A DNA stretch of 64,000 bases from Halomonas sp. Y3 (GTDB lineage: Bacteria > Pseudomonadota > Gammaproteobacteria > Pseudomonadales > Halomonadaceae): positions 2,046,001 through 2,110,000 of the forward strand of contig NZ_CP099975.1 in NCBI RefSeq assembly GCF_024137965.1. The letters run 5' to 3'. The translations under genes and the position numbers were made by a program. Every line of letters starts with the position of its first letter. Positions within the stretch are counted from its first letter, which is position 1. The notes below the pieces were generated by a model. The model searched no databases and was not told the DNA's origin. It saw only the letters and a list, made by a program, of their open reading frames with translations. Positions 48,564-60,657 of the stretch are shown here, one piece after another.

Positions 48564-49721
48564 ATGCGTATCTGCCTGGTCAGCGAGACCTGGGCGCCGG
48601 AGATCAACGGCGTCGCCCACACCCTCGGCCACCTCAGCCGCGAGGCCAGCGCCCGGGGCCATCGCCTGCAGCTGGTACGCCCGACGCCGGCCATACCCGC
48701 GCCACGCAGCGCGGGCGTGGAGGCCGAGCTCAGGGTGCGCGGCGTCACCGTGCCCGGCTACCCCCAGGTGCGCCTGGGCCTGCCGGCTTCCAGGCGCCTG
48801 ACGCGCTTCTGGCAGGCGCAGCGTCCGGAGGTGATCTATCTGGCCACCCAGGGCCCTCTGGGCTGGTCGGCCCAGGCCGTGGCGAGGCGCCTGGCGATTC
48901 CCTGCGTGGCCGGCTGGCACACCAACTTCGACCACTACTGCCACGACTACGGCCTTCCCTGGCTCAGCGGCCCGGTCCGCCGTCGCCTGCGCACCTTTCA
49001 CAATCGCAGCCAGGCCACCCTGGTGCCGACGCGCCAGCAGGCCGAGGAGCTCACGGCCGATGGCTTCCAGGCGGTGCGCGTCATGGCACGGGGCATCGAC
49101 GGGGAGCGCTTTTCGCCGGCCCACCGCGATCCCGAACTCCGCCGGGCCTGGGGCGCCGGCGAGCACACCCCCGTGGTGCTGCACGTGGGGCGCCTGGCCC
49201 CGGAGAAGAACCTGGCGCTGCTGCGGGAGAGCTGCGTGGCCATCGGCGAGGCCCGACCCGATGCGCGCATCGTGATCGTCGGCGACGGTCCGGGGCGCAA
49301 GGCCCTGGCCGCCTCCTTGCCCCAGGCCCATTTCACCGGCTTCATTCCCGCCGACGAGCTGGCCCGCCACTACGCCAGCGCCGACCTCTTCCTGTTTCCG
49401 TCGCTCTCGGAGACCTGGGGCAATGTCCTGCTGGAAGCCATGGCCAGCGGCCTGGCATCCGTTGCCTTTCGCCATGCCGCCGGCGCCGAACTGATCGAGC
49501 ATGACCACAACGGCCTGGCCCTGGCCATCGACGACGGCCGCGGCTTTCTGGGCGCCGCCGTCACCCTCTGTCAGCAGCCGGCCCGGCAGGCCCGCCTGGG
49601 TCGACATGCCCGGGAGCGGGCGCTGGCCTACGGCTGGCCGGCCATCGCCGACACCTTCCTTGCCACCCTCGACCACGCCCGGGAGATTCGCCATGGCACC
49701 TCGCGCCCCCGCCCTGCTTGA
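48564..49721 (+). CDS. GT4-family glycosyltransferase
   Basis: 385 residues. N-terminal SETWAPEINGVAHTLGHL is typical of lipid-sugar transferases of the MgtA/PimB/SqdX group; the C-terminal half has HVGRLAPEKN and PSLSETWGNVLLEAMASGL with the EX7E catalytic pattern. Likely makes a glycolipid. Its 3' end overlaps the PAP2 gene by 29 nt. Confidence 0.9.
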   Translation: MRICLVSETWAPEINGVAHTLGHLSREASARGHRLQLVRPTPAIPAPRSAGVEAELRVRGVTVPGYPQVRLGLPASRRLTRFWQAQRPEVIYLATQGPLGWSAQAVARRLAIPCVAGWHTNFDHYCHDYGLPWLSGPVRRRLRTFHNRSQATLVPTRQQAEELTADGFQAVRVMARGIDGERFSPAHRDPELRRAWGAGEHTPVVLHVGRLAPEKNLALLRESCVAIGEARPDARIVIVGDGPGRKALAASLPQAHFTGFIPADELARHYASADLFLFPSLSETWGNVLLEAMASGLASVAFRHAAGAELIEHDHNGLALAIDDGRGFLGAAVTLCQQPARQARLGRHARERALAYGWPAIADTFLATLDHAREIRHGTSRPRPA

Positions 49722-50235
49722 TCGTCTCGACCTGCTGGAGTGGCGACTCTGCCAGCGCATCGGCCGCCTCAACCTCTATCGCCCCTGGCTCGGGCTGCTG
49801 CGCCTGGCCAGCCGCCTCGGCGACTGGCCGGCCTGGGTCGCCCTGATCCTGCTGCAGCCCCTCCTCGACGCCGCTCATGGTGGGCAGCGCCTGCTCCAGT
49901 ACACCCTGACCGCCCTGGTCGCCATCGCCGTCTATCGCCTGGTGAAGACCCGGCTGTGCCGGGAGCGGCCCTATATCACCTTCGTGGGCAATGTCCGCTC
50001 CCACGAGCCGGCCCGGGACCGCTACAGCTTTCCCAGCGGCCATACCATGCATGCGGTGATGTTTCTGACGCTGACCGCGAACCACCTGCCCTGGCTCGCT
50101 CCCTGGCTGGTGCCACTGGTGCTGCTGATCGCCCTCTCCCGAGTCGGCCTCGGCCTGCACTACCTGAGCGACGTGGTGGCCGGTGCCCTGCTCGGGCTGC
50201 TGTTCGCCGGCGTGAGCCTGACCCTGGTTGGCTGA
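49693..50235 (+). CDS. PAP2 family membrane phosphatase
   Basis: 180 residues. Motifs KTRLCRERPY, SFPSGHTMHAVM and SRVGLGLHYLSDVVAGALLG form the acid phosphatase triad; four or five transmembrane helices. Probably dephosphorylates a lipid or isoprenyl phosphate for the adjacent glycosyltransferase. GGGAG lies 7 nt upstream of ATG 49693. Confidence 0.92.
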   Translation: MAPRAPALLDRLDLLEWRLCQRIGRLNLYRPWLGLLRLASRLGDWPAWVALILLQPLLDAAHGGQRLLQYTLTALVAIAVYRLVKTRLCRERPYITFVGNVRSHEPARDRYSFPSGHTMHAVMFLTLTANHLPWLAPWLVPLVLLIALSRVGLGLHYLSDVVAGALLGLLFAGVSLTLVG

Positions 50236-50285
50236 CACCGGATGCACGGCTCGTCGCAGCCGCACCGCCGTGGCATCCTTGGCCG

Positions 50286-50906
50286 ATGCCGACCGAGATC
50301 CTGCTGACCGACCCGCCCCTGTGGCTCACGACTCCCCTGCTGGGGGAGCCTGCCGCCACGGCGCTTCTTCACACCCTCGATGCCGAGCTTGACTGGCAGC
50401 GCCCCACCCTGCGCCTCTACGGCCGCGAGCACGTCATACCCCGCGCCCAGGTCTGGATGGGCGACCCCGAGGCGCACTACCGCTATTCGGGCCGGGACTT
50501 CTGCCCCGAGCCCTGGCACCCGGCCGTCGCCGAGCTGCGGGACCTTGTGATCGCCAACCTGGCAGACCAGGGCGTGCAGGCCGGCTTCAACAGCGTGCTG
50601 CTCAACCGCTACGCCGGCGGTGAGGAGCGCATGGGCTGGCACAGCGACGACGAGCCGGAGCTCGGTCGCGACCCGCTGATCGCCGCCGTCACGCTGGGGG
50701 CCGAGCGCCCGCTGCGCTTTCGCTGGAAGCCTGGCGCGGCCCCTGCCGGTGATGCGGAGACCGCCGCGCCCTTCAATGCCTGGCTGCCCCACGACAGCCT
50801 GCTGGTGATGGGTTCCGGCGTGCAGCGCCAGCTGCAGCACGCCCTGCTGCCGCGGCGGATTCCCGGGCTGCGCATCAGCCTGACCTTTCGCCGGATCCAG
50901 TCATGA
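50286..50906 (+). CDS. alkB: Alpha-ketoglutarate-dependent dioxygenase AlkB (DNA repair)
   Basis: 206 residues. Iron ligands HxD in MGWHSDDEPELG and a C-terminal His in LQHALLPR, with the 2-oxoglutarate Arg in RISLTFRR. The length and NSVLLNRYAGG motif resemble ALKBH2/3-type proteins that repair alkylated bases. Start ATG 50286, 50 nt after the PAP2 gene. Confidence 0.92.
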   Translation: MPTEILLTDPPLWLTTPLLGEPAATALLHTLDAELDWQRPTLRLYGREHVIPRAQVWMGDPEAHYRYSGRDFCPEPWHPAVAELRDLVIANLADQGVQAGFNSVLLNRYAGGEERMGWHSDDEPELGRDPLIAAVTLGAERPLRFRWKPGAAPAGDAETAAPFNAWLPHDSLLVMGSGVQRQLQHALLPRRIPGLRISLTFRRIQS

Positions 50907-50990
50907 CGACGGTTTTCTGCTGAAGTTCAGGCCGGCTTCTTTGGTGCCATCTGATCATGGCGACAAATGATAACGGTATAAAATTTCTGA

Positions 50991-51022
50991 AAAAAAGGGC
51001 GGCCACCCCAAGGTGGCCGCCC
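50991..51022 (-). terminator. Intrinsic terminator of alsT
   Basis: An 11-bp perfect stem, GGGCGGCCACC (50997-51007) with GGTGGCCGCCC (51012-51022), loop CCAA, followed on the minus strand by six T. It lies 28 nt past the alsT stop. The best canonical terminator of the window. Confidence 0.9.
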
Positions 51023-51050
51023 CGCTTTGCCGTATCGGCTCGAGCTACCC

Positions 51051-52454
51051 TCAGCCCTTGTTGTGGTCCAGATCCTCGCCCGGCAGGACCTCCTTGCCAT
51101 CGAAGTAGTCCCGGGTCAGCTTGAACACCACCGGCGAGAGCAGCGCCAGGGCGATCAGGTTGGGAATCGCCATCATGGCGTTGAAGGTGTCGGCCATCAG
51201 CCAGATGAAGCCCAGGTTGGCCATGGCGCCCAGGGGGATCGCCAGCACGAACAGCACCCGGTAGAGCATGATGGAGCGGGTACCGAACAGGAACTGGAAG
51301 CACTTCTCGCCGTAGAAGGACCAGCCCAGGATGGTAGTGAAGGCGAACACCGCCAGCGCCACCGAGACGATCTGGTTGCCGAAGCCCGGCAGGGCCGCGT
51401 CGAAGGAGAGCGCGGTAAGCGAGGCCCCCGCCTCACCCTCGATCCACACCGTGGAGGTCAGGATCACCAGGGCGGTGATGGTGCAGATGATGATGGTGTC
51501 GATGAAGGTGCCGAGCATGGCGATCAGGCCCTGACGCACCGGGTTCTTGGTCTTGGCCGCCGCGTGGGCGATGGGCGCACTGCCCAGGCCCGCCTCGTTG
51601 GAGAAGATGCCGCGGGCTACGCCGAAGCGAATCGCCGCCATCACCGCTGCCCCGGCGAAACCGCCGGCCGCCGCATGGGGGTTGAAGGCATAGTAGAAGA
51701 TCATGCTGAAGGCCTCGCCGATCTGGCCGGCGTTGACGATCAGCACCAGCACCCCGGCGACCACATAGAGGATGCCCATGATCGGCACCAGCTTGCCGGC
51801 CACCTTGGCGATCCGCTTGATGCCGCCCAGGATTACCGCCCCGGCCAGTACCATGATCACGGTGCCGGTGATCCAGTGCGGCAGCCCGAAGGTGCTGTCC
51901 AGGGCATCCGCCACGGAATTGGACTGCACGGTATTGCCGATGCCGAAGGCCGCCACGGCGCCGAAGAAGGCGAAGGCGCCCCCCAGCCACAGCCAATTCT
52001 TGCCCAGGCCGTTCTTGATGTAGAACATCGGGCCACCGACGTGATAGCCGGTGCTGTCGGTCTCACGGTAGCGAACGGCGAGCACCGCCTCGGCAAACTT
52101 GGTGGCCATCCCCACCAGGGCGGTGATCCACATCCAGAACACCGCCCCGGGACCGCCCAGGGCGATCGCCGTGGCCACGCCGGCGATATTGCCGGTGCCG
52201 ATGGTGGCGGAGAGCGCCGTCATCAGGGCGTTGAAGGGCGAGATCTCCCCCTCGTCCTCCTTCTTCTTCTCTCCCGGCACCGGCTTGGCATCCCGCCCCT
52301 GCCACATCAGCCGGAAGCCCATGCCCAGCTTGCGAATGGGCATCAGCTTCAGGCCGACCTGCAGGTAGAAGCCGACCCCCAGCAGCAGGATCAGCATCAA
52401 GGGCCCCCACACCACGCTGTTGATGGCACCGAATAGATTGTTCAAGGTTTCCAC
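51051..52454 (-). CDS. alsT: Sodium:alanine/glycine symporter (AGCS family)
   Basis: 467 residues from GTG 52454 (GGAG 6 nt upstream). About ten transmembrane segments and AGCS signatures: SPFNALMTALSATIGTGNIAGVATAI, GPGAVFWMWITALVGMATKFAEA and FSNEAGLGSAPIAHAAAKT. Imports alanine or glycine with sodium. It lies divergently 482 bp from gcvH, whose pathway degrades glycine. Confidence 0.95.
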   Translation of the reverse strand: METLNNLFGAINSVVWGPLMLILLLGVGFYLQVGLKLMPIRKLGMGFRLMWQGRDAKPVPGEKKKEDEGEISPFNALMTALSATIGTGNIAGVATAIALGGPGAVFWMWITALVGMATKFAEAVLAVRYRETDSTGYHVGGPMFYIKNGLGKNWLWLGGAFAFFGAVAAFGIGNTVQSNSVADALDSTFGLPHWITGTVIMVLAGAVILGGIKRIAKVAGKLVPIMGILYVVAGVLVLIVNAGQIGEAFSMIFYYAFNPHAAAGGFAGAAVMAAIRFGVARGIFSNEAGLGSAPIAHAAAKTKNPVRQGLIAMLGTFIDTIIICTITALVILTSTVWIEGEAGASLTALSFDAALPGFGNQIVSVALAVFAFTTILGWSFYGEKCFQFLFGTRSIMLYRVLFVLAIPLGAMANLGFIWLMADTFNAMMAIPNLIALALLSPVVFKLTRDYFDGKEVLPGEDLDHNKG

Positions 52455-52936
52455 GTGAATCTCCCTTTGCGCTTGTTGTTTTGCACCGTCGTCTGGCCCC
52501 ATGACACCCGGCGATCCTTCCATGTCGGGTGCCATCATGCGCAGAATCGACAAGACTAACCCGGCTAACATAGCGGAATCTTTTGCTTCATCCCAGCCTG
52601 CCGCCAATCAACGCGAGAGCGGCGCCGCAGGCGATGAAACCATGTTTCCTATCAGAAACTGGCCCCGCCCGGGCTGGGCGCCGCTCACTCAGCCAGCATA
52701 GACCGCCACCGCCCTGGTGTCGTCAGGGCGTGCCGCCTGCCACCGGACCTGGCTCCCAAGGCAGGGAAAGCCGTGTGCCAGGCCCGGGATACCGCCCTTT
52801 GCTGGACGTATCCGCCCGCTCGGGCCACCCTTGGGACGGGTCTTTGCCTCAGCATTGCGCTGGATGGACTCGCCAAACGCCGCCAATGGCGTTAGCATTC
52901 GCGAATCCCGAAAACTATTTCGTATAGGAAATTCCG
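52455..52936. promoter_or_regulatory. Intergenic region between alsT and gcvH with related palindromes
   Basis: 482 bp with no convincing gene. Within it: GAAAC-CAT-GTTTC (52636-52648) and, sharing the GTTTC, GTTTC-N6-GAAAC (52644-52659); hairpin CGCCCTG/CAGGGCG (52710-52730); the palindrome ATTCGCGAAT; and TTTC-N6-GAAA (52918-52931) touching the gcvH Shine-Dalgarno. No glycine riboswitch consensus was recognised. The middle (about 52690-52870) holds nothing I can name. Confidence 0.5.
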
Positions 52937-53329
52937 ATGAGCTCAATTCCCGCCAACCTTCGCTACGCCGACAGCCACGAATGGGTGCTGGATAACGGTG
53001 ACGGCACCGTGACCGTCGGCATCACCGATCACGCCCAGGAAGCGCTGGGCGATATCGTCTTCGTCGAGCTTCCCGAGGTAGGTCGCGCCCTCACCCTCAA
53101 GGAGGAGTTTGGCGTGGTCGAGTCGGTCAAGGCCGCCTCCGACCTCTATGCGCCGGTGGCCGGCGAGGTGGTCGAGGTCAATGAGGCCCTCGAGGACGCC
53201 CCCGAGACCGTCAACGAATCCCCCTACGCGGACGGCTGGATCATGAAGGTCCGCCTGGAGGAGAGCGGCCAGCTCGACGACCTGCTGGATGCCGACGGCT
53301 ACGGCGCCGTGGCCCAGGCCGACGACTGA
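52937..53329 (+). CDS. gcvH: Glycine cleavage system H protein
   Basis: 130 residues. Lipoyl-carrier: [23 protein letters not shown] contains the lipoylated Lys. N-terminal [10 protein letters not shown] is typical. AGGAAA precedes the ATG. Shuttles the aminomethyl group between P, T and L proteins. gcvT is not in the window. Confidence 0.97.
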   Translation: MSSIPANLRYADSHEWVLDNGDGTVTVGITDHAQEALGDIVFVELPEVGRALTLKEEFGVVESVKAASDLYAPVAGEVVEVNEALEDAPETVNESPYADGWIMKVRLEESGQLDDLLDADGYGAVAQADD

Positions 53330-53350
53330 GTCCGCTCCGTCTCACCTGCG

Positions 53351-53371
53351 CCCCGGCCGCCCTGGCCGGGG
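53351..53371 (+). other. Hairpin between gcvH and gcvP
   Basis: CCCCGGCC / GGCCGGGG with a 5-nt loop in the 99-bp gap. Could attenuate gcvP relative to gcvH or stabilise the upstream mRNA. Confidence 0.4.
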
Positions 53372-53428
53372 CATGACGTTGATCCCGAGTTCTTCCCCCG
53401 CTTTCGCCTTACGTGACAGGGTGCCCCC

Positions 53429-56319
<2,891 letters not shown>

Positions 56320-56323
<4 letters not shown>

Positions 56324-56450
56324 CTGCTCCCTACCCTAAGCGCTGACGCGCCACGGGCGAGGCTTCCCACTTCTCAGGCAGCAGCCGGCGATGTGCCGGA
56401 CCTACGCAAGCCTCCATGGGCAGAGACGGACAGCCCTTCCGCCTTCAACT
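56320..56450 (-). ncRNA. Predicted TnpB guide RNA (reRNA/omegaRNA) region
   Basis: By analogy with studied TnpB systems, the 3' end of tnpB and the following right end (minus strand, to about 56320) should form the reRNA scaffold; CCGGC-N5-GCCGG is one hairpin seen here. The variable guide would be the flanking chromosomal sequence, namely the reverse complement of the gcvP 3' end just below 56320. Boundaries are inferred. Confidence 0.4.
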
Positions 56451-57549
56451 GGATGATGCCTTGCTGCTTGAGGTTCAACGCCGCGTTGATGTCCCGGTCG
56501 TGCTGTGTGTGGCAGGCCGGGCACTCCCACGACCGGACGTTCAACGGCATGGCGTCTCTCTTGTGATGGCAGATATGGCAGGTCTTGGAGCTGGCAAACC
56601 ACGGGGCAATCTTGACCAGATGTTTGCCCTGCTCCCTGGCTTTATAATCCAATTTGGTGATCAAGGCATACCAGGACGCATCGCCGATGTGCTTGGCGAG
56701 GCAGGCGCTCTTCATCATGTTGCCGACCTTCAGCGTCTCGACGATCACCGCTTGGTTGTCGTCAACAATCTGTCGAGAGAGCTTGTGCTGGAAGTCGTGG
56801 CGGGCATTGGCGATCCGCTCGTGCGCCTTGGCGACGAGTAACCGTGCCTTGGCGTGATTGGCGCTGCCCTTCTTCGTGCGGGACAACGCCTGCTGCTTGC
56901 GCTTGAGGTTTTGCTGCGCCCGCTTGAGGAAGCGAGGGTTGGCGATCTTGCGGCCGGTGGAGTCAATGGCCAGATGCGACAGCCCCATATCGAGGCCCAC
57001 GACCTTGGCGGCGTCAACGTCCTTCAGCGGTGCCGGGGCGGCCTGCTCGGTGTCAAACAGCAACGAAGCGTAGTGCTTGCCGGTGACGGTACGGGTCAGG
57101 GTGATGCTTTTCAGTCTGCCCTCGACCTTCCGATGCACCCTGGCCCTGATCGGTCCGAGCTTGGGCACCTTGATCCAGTCGTCGCCGGCCTTGACGCCGA
57201 CGCAGTGATAGCTGGATTGCTTGCCTCGTTTGCTCTTGAAGCGCGGGTAGCCGCCCTTCTGCTTGGGATCGAAGAAGCGCTGGAAGGCATGATCGAGGTT
57301 CAGGCACGCCTGCTGGAGGGCCATGGAATCCGCCTCTTTCAGCCAGCCATACTTACGCGATGTCTTGGCCACCGGCAGGAGCTTCTTGATGTCGTGCTTG
57401 GCACTCAACGACTGGCCGTGGCGCTGGTAGCGATGCGACATGATGCGAAGGCCGGTGTTGTAGCAGAAACGCACCGCGCCGAACTGGCGGTTCAGGAACG
57501 CCGCCTGCTCGGTCGTAGGATAGAGTCGTATCTTTGTGGCCTTCAGCAT
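56374..57549 (-). CDS. tnpB: RNA-guided endonuclease TnpB
   Basis: 391 residues from ATG 57549 (MLKATKIRLYPT, the usual TnpB start; ATG 57555 is also possible). N-terminal wedge and REC-like part, then a split RuvC nuclease with Asp187 (VVGLDMGLSHLAID), Glu271 (VIVETLKVGNMMKS) and Asp353 (HDRDINAALNL), and the four-Cys zinc finger (CHIC ... CPAC). All catalytic residues are present, so it may be active. Such proteins use a reRNA encoded at the element's right end. Confidence 0.95.
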   Translation of the reverse strand: MLKATKIRLYPTTEQAAFLNRQFGAVRFCYNTGLRIMSHRYQRHGQSLSAKHDIKKLLPVAKTSRKYGWLKEADSMALQQACLNLDHAFQRFFDPKQKGGYPRFKSKRGKQSSYHCVGVKAGDDWIKVPKLGPIRARVHRKVEGRLKSITLTRTVTGKHYASLLFDTEQAAPAPLKDVDAAKVVGLDMGLSHLAIDSTGRKIANPRFLKRAQQNLKRKQQALSRTKKGSANHAKARLLVAKAHERIANARHDFQHKLSRQIVDDNQAVIVETLKVGNMMKSACLAKHIGDASWYALITKLDYKAREQGKHLVKIAPWFASSKTCHICHHKRDAMPLNVRSWECPACHTQHDRDINAALNLKQQGIIQLKAEGLSVSAHGGLRRSGTSPAAA

Positions 57550-58146
57550 AGCCATCCGCCAGAGACTGGATGTATGCACAGCTTATGCCGGCTGGCCAAA
57601 TCCTGCAAACCCCGCAGCGCTATCGCACTGCCCGCTTACCTCCCCGCCCGAGTGGGCGAGCGTTTACGCGGATTTCGCTGAACCACTCCCAACCCTGATC
57701 TATCTCCCCTCGGAGATACAGGCCCGCGAGGTGCCTCGGGATGACTTGGGGGTGAAAGTCCCCTGCGGACCCTGATAGCGGGAACCGCTAGCCGAACAGC
57801 AAGGGTGTCCGCCGCGAGGCGGAATCTGAAGGAAGCTGAAGGCAAACTCCCGGCCTGACGAACAGGAATCGCATATGAGGCAGCCACATCTGGGCGAGAG
57901 GGCAATGACACTCGAAGCCCAATAGCTATCCGGAAGATGTGGAGGTAAATGCGGCGGGTAGATGGGAGGAAGGTCGCGCGTCTTACCCTGGGAGGTCTGG
58001 TGGTCTGCCACGTGCTACCGGCGTCGAGAGGCGACGGGATGGGCCACCAGACGTCAGCCGAGGCCATAGTAAGTGCCGGTTCACCGCGGCACCAAGGGCC
58101 GAACATGAAGAACCGCGAGTAGGCGATGATGTCTCGAGGATCGATC

Positions 58147-59522
58147 ATGAAGACAGAAAGTGGCGCTGATACCGCCACCCACCCAGAGGGGCAGGGGCAG
58201 TACCCCGGGTCCCGGCCGGTGGGCGTCGAGACGAACCCGGCGTCGTCATCGTGGACGAAAGCGGAGTCCGCCCCGCTTATGGAGGCCGTGGTAGAGAAGG
58301 CCAACATGGAGCGGGCTTACCGAAGGGTGGTCGCCAACAAGGGGGCGCCGGGTGCCGATGGCATGACGGTCCACCAGTTGGCCGACCACTTGAAGGAATG
58401 CTGGCCAACGCTGTGCGAACGGCTACTGGCCGGTGAGTACCACCCCAGCCCGATCCGAGCCGTCGAGATCCCCAAGCCCAAGGGCAGAACGCGACAGCTC
58501 GGCATCCCCACGGTTACCGACCGGCTGATCCAGCAGGCGCTACTTCAGGTGCTGACGCCGATCTTCGATCCGGGGTTCTCCGCATCGAGCTACGGCTATC
58601 GGCCCGGGCGCAGCGCCCAGCAGGCCGTCTCGGCGATGAAGGCCCATGTCACCGCCGGCCACCGCTGGGTGGTCGACCTCGACCTGGAAGCCTTCTTCGA
58701 CCGGGTGAATCACGACCTGCTGATGGCCCGGGTTGCGCGCCGCGTCCGCGACAAGCGGGTACTGCGCCTGATCCGACGCTATCTGGAAGCCGGGATGTTC
58801 CAGGACGGCCTGGCCGCGCCACGCCGGCAGGGCACGCCCCAGGGCGGGCCACTCAGCCCGCTGCTGGCCAATATCCTGCTGGATGACGTGGATAAGGAGC
58901 TGGAACGCCGCGGCCACCGCTTCTGCCGCTACGCCGACGACATGCAGGTGTATGTCAGGAGTCGGCGGGCGGGCGAGCGCGTCATGGCCAGCCTGAGTGA
59001 TTTTCTCGAGAACTCGCTCAGGCTCACGGTCAATCGCGACAAGAGTGCGGTGGACCGACCCTGGCACCGGGGGTACCTGGGCTACACGCTGACCCGGCAC
59101 AAGCGGCCGAAGCTGACGCTGGCCAAGGCCAGCCTGCAGCGCCTTATGCAGCGTGTCCGCGAGATCCTCAAGCGTGGCAGGGGGCGCAACATACGGCGCG
59201 TTATCGAAGAGTTGACCCGGTCCTGCGGGGCTGGGCCAACTACGTCTCCCTCGTCGACGTAGAGCGCCCTCTGGAAGCGCTGGATGGCTGGATACGTCGC
59301 CGACTGCGTTGCGTGATCTGGCGGCAGTGGAAACGCCCATGGACCCGGCGCCGCAAGCTCCTGGCGCTGGGCCTGGACGACCCGCGTGCCTGGAAATCAG
59401 CGGGGAATGGGCGAGGCGCCTGGTGGAACGCCGGTGCCTCGCACATGAATCAGGCCTTGCCACGGAAATGGTTCGAGCAGCAGGGCCTGGTCTCGGTACT
59501 CGACACGGTCAAGAGGGCTTAG
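58147..59522 (+). pseudogene. Group II intron reverse transcriptase/maturase, one-base frameshift
   Basis: The RT domain is intact: FDRVNHDLL, RRQGTPQGGPLSPLLANILLDD and the YADD active site (RYADDMQVY). The ORF breaks at 59216-59218, where codons TTG ACC CGG lead to a stop at 59262; one extra C would restore the expected frame (VLRGWANYVSLVD...), and the maturase and DNA-binding C-terminus then continues to TAG 59520-59522. ATG 58147 has AGGA 6 nt upstream. A real mutation or a sequencing error are both possible. Confidence 0.85.
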
Positions 59523-59533
59523 TCGTTCTTCGT

Positions 59534-59607
59534 GAACCGCCGTGGTACGGAACCGTATGCCCGGTGGTGTGAGAGGACGGGGGAGGTGACTCTCCCTCCT
59601 ACTCGAT
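59534..59607 (+). ncRNA. Group II intron domains V and VI
   Basis: Domain V runs from GAACCGCC (59534) to GGTGGTGTG, with the ACCGCCG/CGGTGGT stem. Domain VI follows with a GGGGGAG/CTCCC hairpin and the 3' end CTCGAT. It contains the catalytic core and branch-point region. Confidence 0.7.
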
Positions 59608-59647
59608 TGCTGGGCACGCTGCTTGCAGAGCACCCCGTGGAACGCCC

Positions 59648-60562
59648 TCAGGGTCCTGCGGGCACCTCCCCGAAGCCGGAGAGGGCCTGGCGACGCTGCT
59701 CCCGGAAGTCCTCCAGGAGGCGCACATAGCGCCGCGGCATCTCGCTGCCGGCTCGGGTCACCAGGTGCAGCGTCTCGTGCACCGCCACCGGCAGGTCCAG
59801 CGCCTTGACCTGCCGCTGCCAGGGGGAGGTCTCCAGCACCAGACGCGACACCACCGTGAAACCCAGCCCCCGGGCCACGGCGTCCAGCACCAGCCCCACC
59901 TCGTTGGTGAAGCCCTGGCGTCGGAAGTGGCTCATGGAGCGGAACTCCTGGGGAAAGTTGCTGCGCAGGAGGGCGCTGGCGTGATTCAGGCCGTCAAAGT
60001 AGTTGATAAAGCCGATGCCCATCAGATCGGCCAGCCCGCTGCCGACAAAATCCGCCGGCACCACCAGGCAGAGGGGCTCCCGATGCCAGGGCTCGACGCG
60101 CAGGTCGGACTGGCGCAGCGGCTCGGTGACGATACCGAGATCGTGGCGCCCGGCCAGCACGTCCTGGGCAATATCATGGTTGAAGGCGAAGCTGTAGCTG
60201 ACCGAGAGCCCGGGGTGCATCTGCTGCTGGCCGAGCAGGAAGGGGTAGAGCATCAGGCCCACGCTGCCGGGAGAGGCCAGGCGGCATTCGCCGGAAAAGA
60301 GCGAGTCGGCGTCCAGGGAGTGGCGAAACTGCTCGTGGTCGACGAAGAGCTTAAGGGCGTAGTCGTAGGCCCGCCGACCCGCTTCGGTCAGGGTGAAGCG
60401 GCGTCCGTGACGCTCCAGCAGCGGCTTGCCCAGGTACTGTTCGAGCTTGCGAACGTGCTGGCTGACGCCGGGCTGGGTCATCTCCAGGCGCCGCGCCGTC
60501 TGGGTGAAACTGCCGGTCTCGACCAGGGTAATGAAGGTGCGGAAATAGAGGGCGTTGAACAT
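59648..60562 (-). CDS. LysR family transcriptional regulator
   Basis: 304 residues from ATG 60562 (MFNALYFRTFITLVETGSF); an upstream ATG at 60592 is possible. HTH: FTQTARRLEMTQPGVSQHVRKLEQYLG. The rest is a LysR effector domain (GIVTEPLRQSDL, GLGFTVVSRLVLET). Its 3' end lies 40 nt from the intron. It is divergent from ppnN, 95 nt away. Ligand unknown. Confidence 0.9.
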   Translation of the reverse strand: MFNALYFRTFITLVETGSFTQTARRLEMTQPGVSQHVRKLEQYLGKPLLERHGRRFTLTEAGRRAYDYALKLFVDHEQFRHSLDADSLFSGECRLASPGSVGLMLYPFLLGQQQMHPGLSVSYSFAFNHDIAQDVLAGRHDLGIVTEPLRQSDLRVEPWHREPLCLVVPADFVGSGLADLMGIGFINYFDGLNHASALLRSNFPQEFRSMSHFRRQGFTNEVGLVLDAVARGLGFTVVSRLVLETSPWQRQVKALDLPVAVHETLHLVTRAGSEMPRRYVRLLEDFREQRRQALSGFGEVPAGP

Positions 60563-60657
60563 GACGGGCCAGCTGGCGAAAAGGGCCTTCATTGTAGCAC
60601 CGGCGCCCGACAGCCGTGATAGCATCGGGGCAGACCAAACCGCGACAAGGACGCCCC

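Larger units (their letters stand above)
57731..59607 (+). mobile_element. Bacterial group II intron
   Basis: The 5' part begins at about 57731 (GTGCC, close to the GUGYG consensus) and continues with GGGGGTGAAAGTCCCC and GCGGGAACCGCTAGCC, typical domain I sequence. A reverse transcriptase ORF lies in domain IV. Domain V (from 59534) and VI end in CTACTCGAT at 59607. A hairpin TATCTCC/GGAGATA (57701-57718) lies just upstream, as is usual for introns that insert after terminators. The class was not assigned. Confidence 0.8.

Noticed and set aside
52455..52936. Glycine riboswitch upstream of gcvH
   Set aside because: Searched by eye for the conserved aptamer cores; none seen.
52717..52995. 93-codon plus-strand ORF overlapping the gcvH start
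   Set aside because: Out of frame with gcvH, no Shine-Dalgarno, no recognisable domain.
59212..59224. Programmed -1 frameshifting in the intron maturase
   Set aside because: No slippery heptamer of the X-XXY-YYZ type at the break; a lost C is the simpler explanation.
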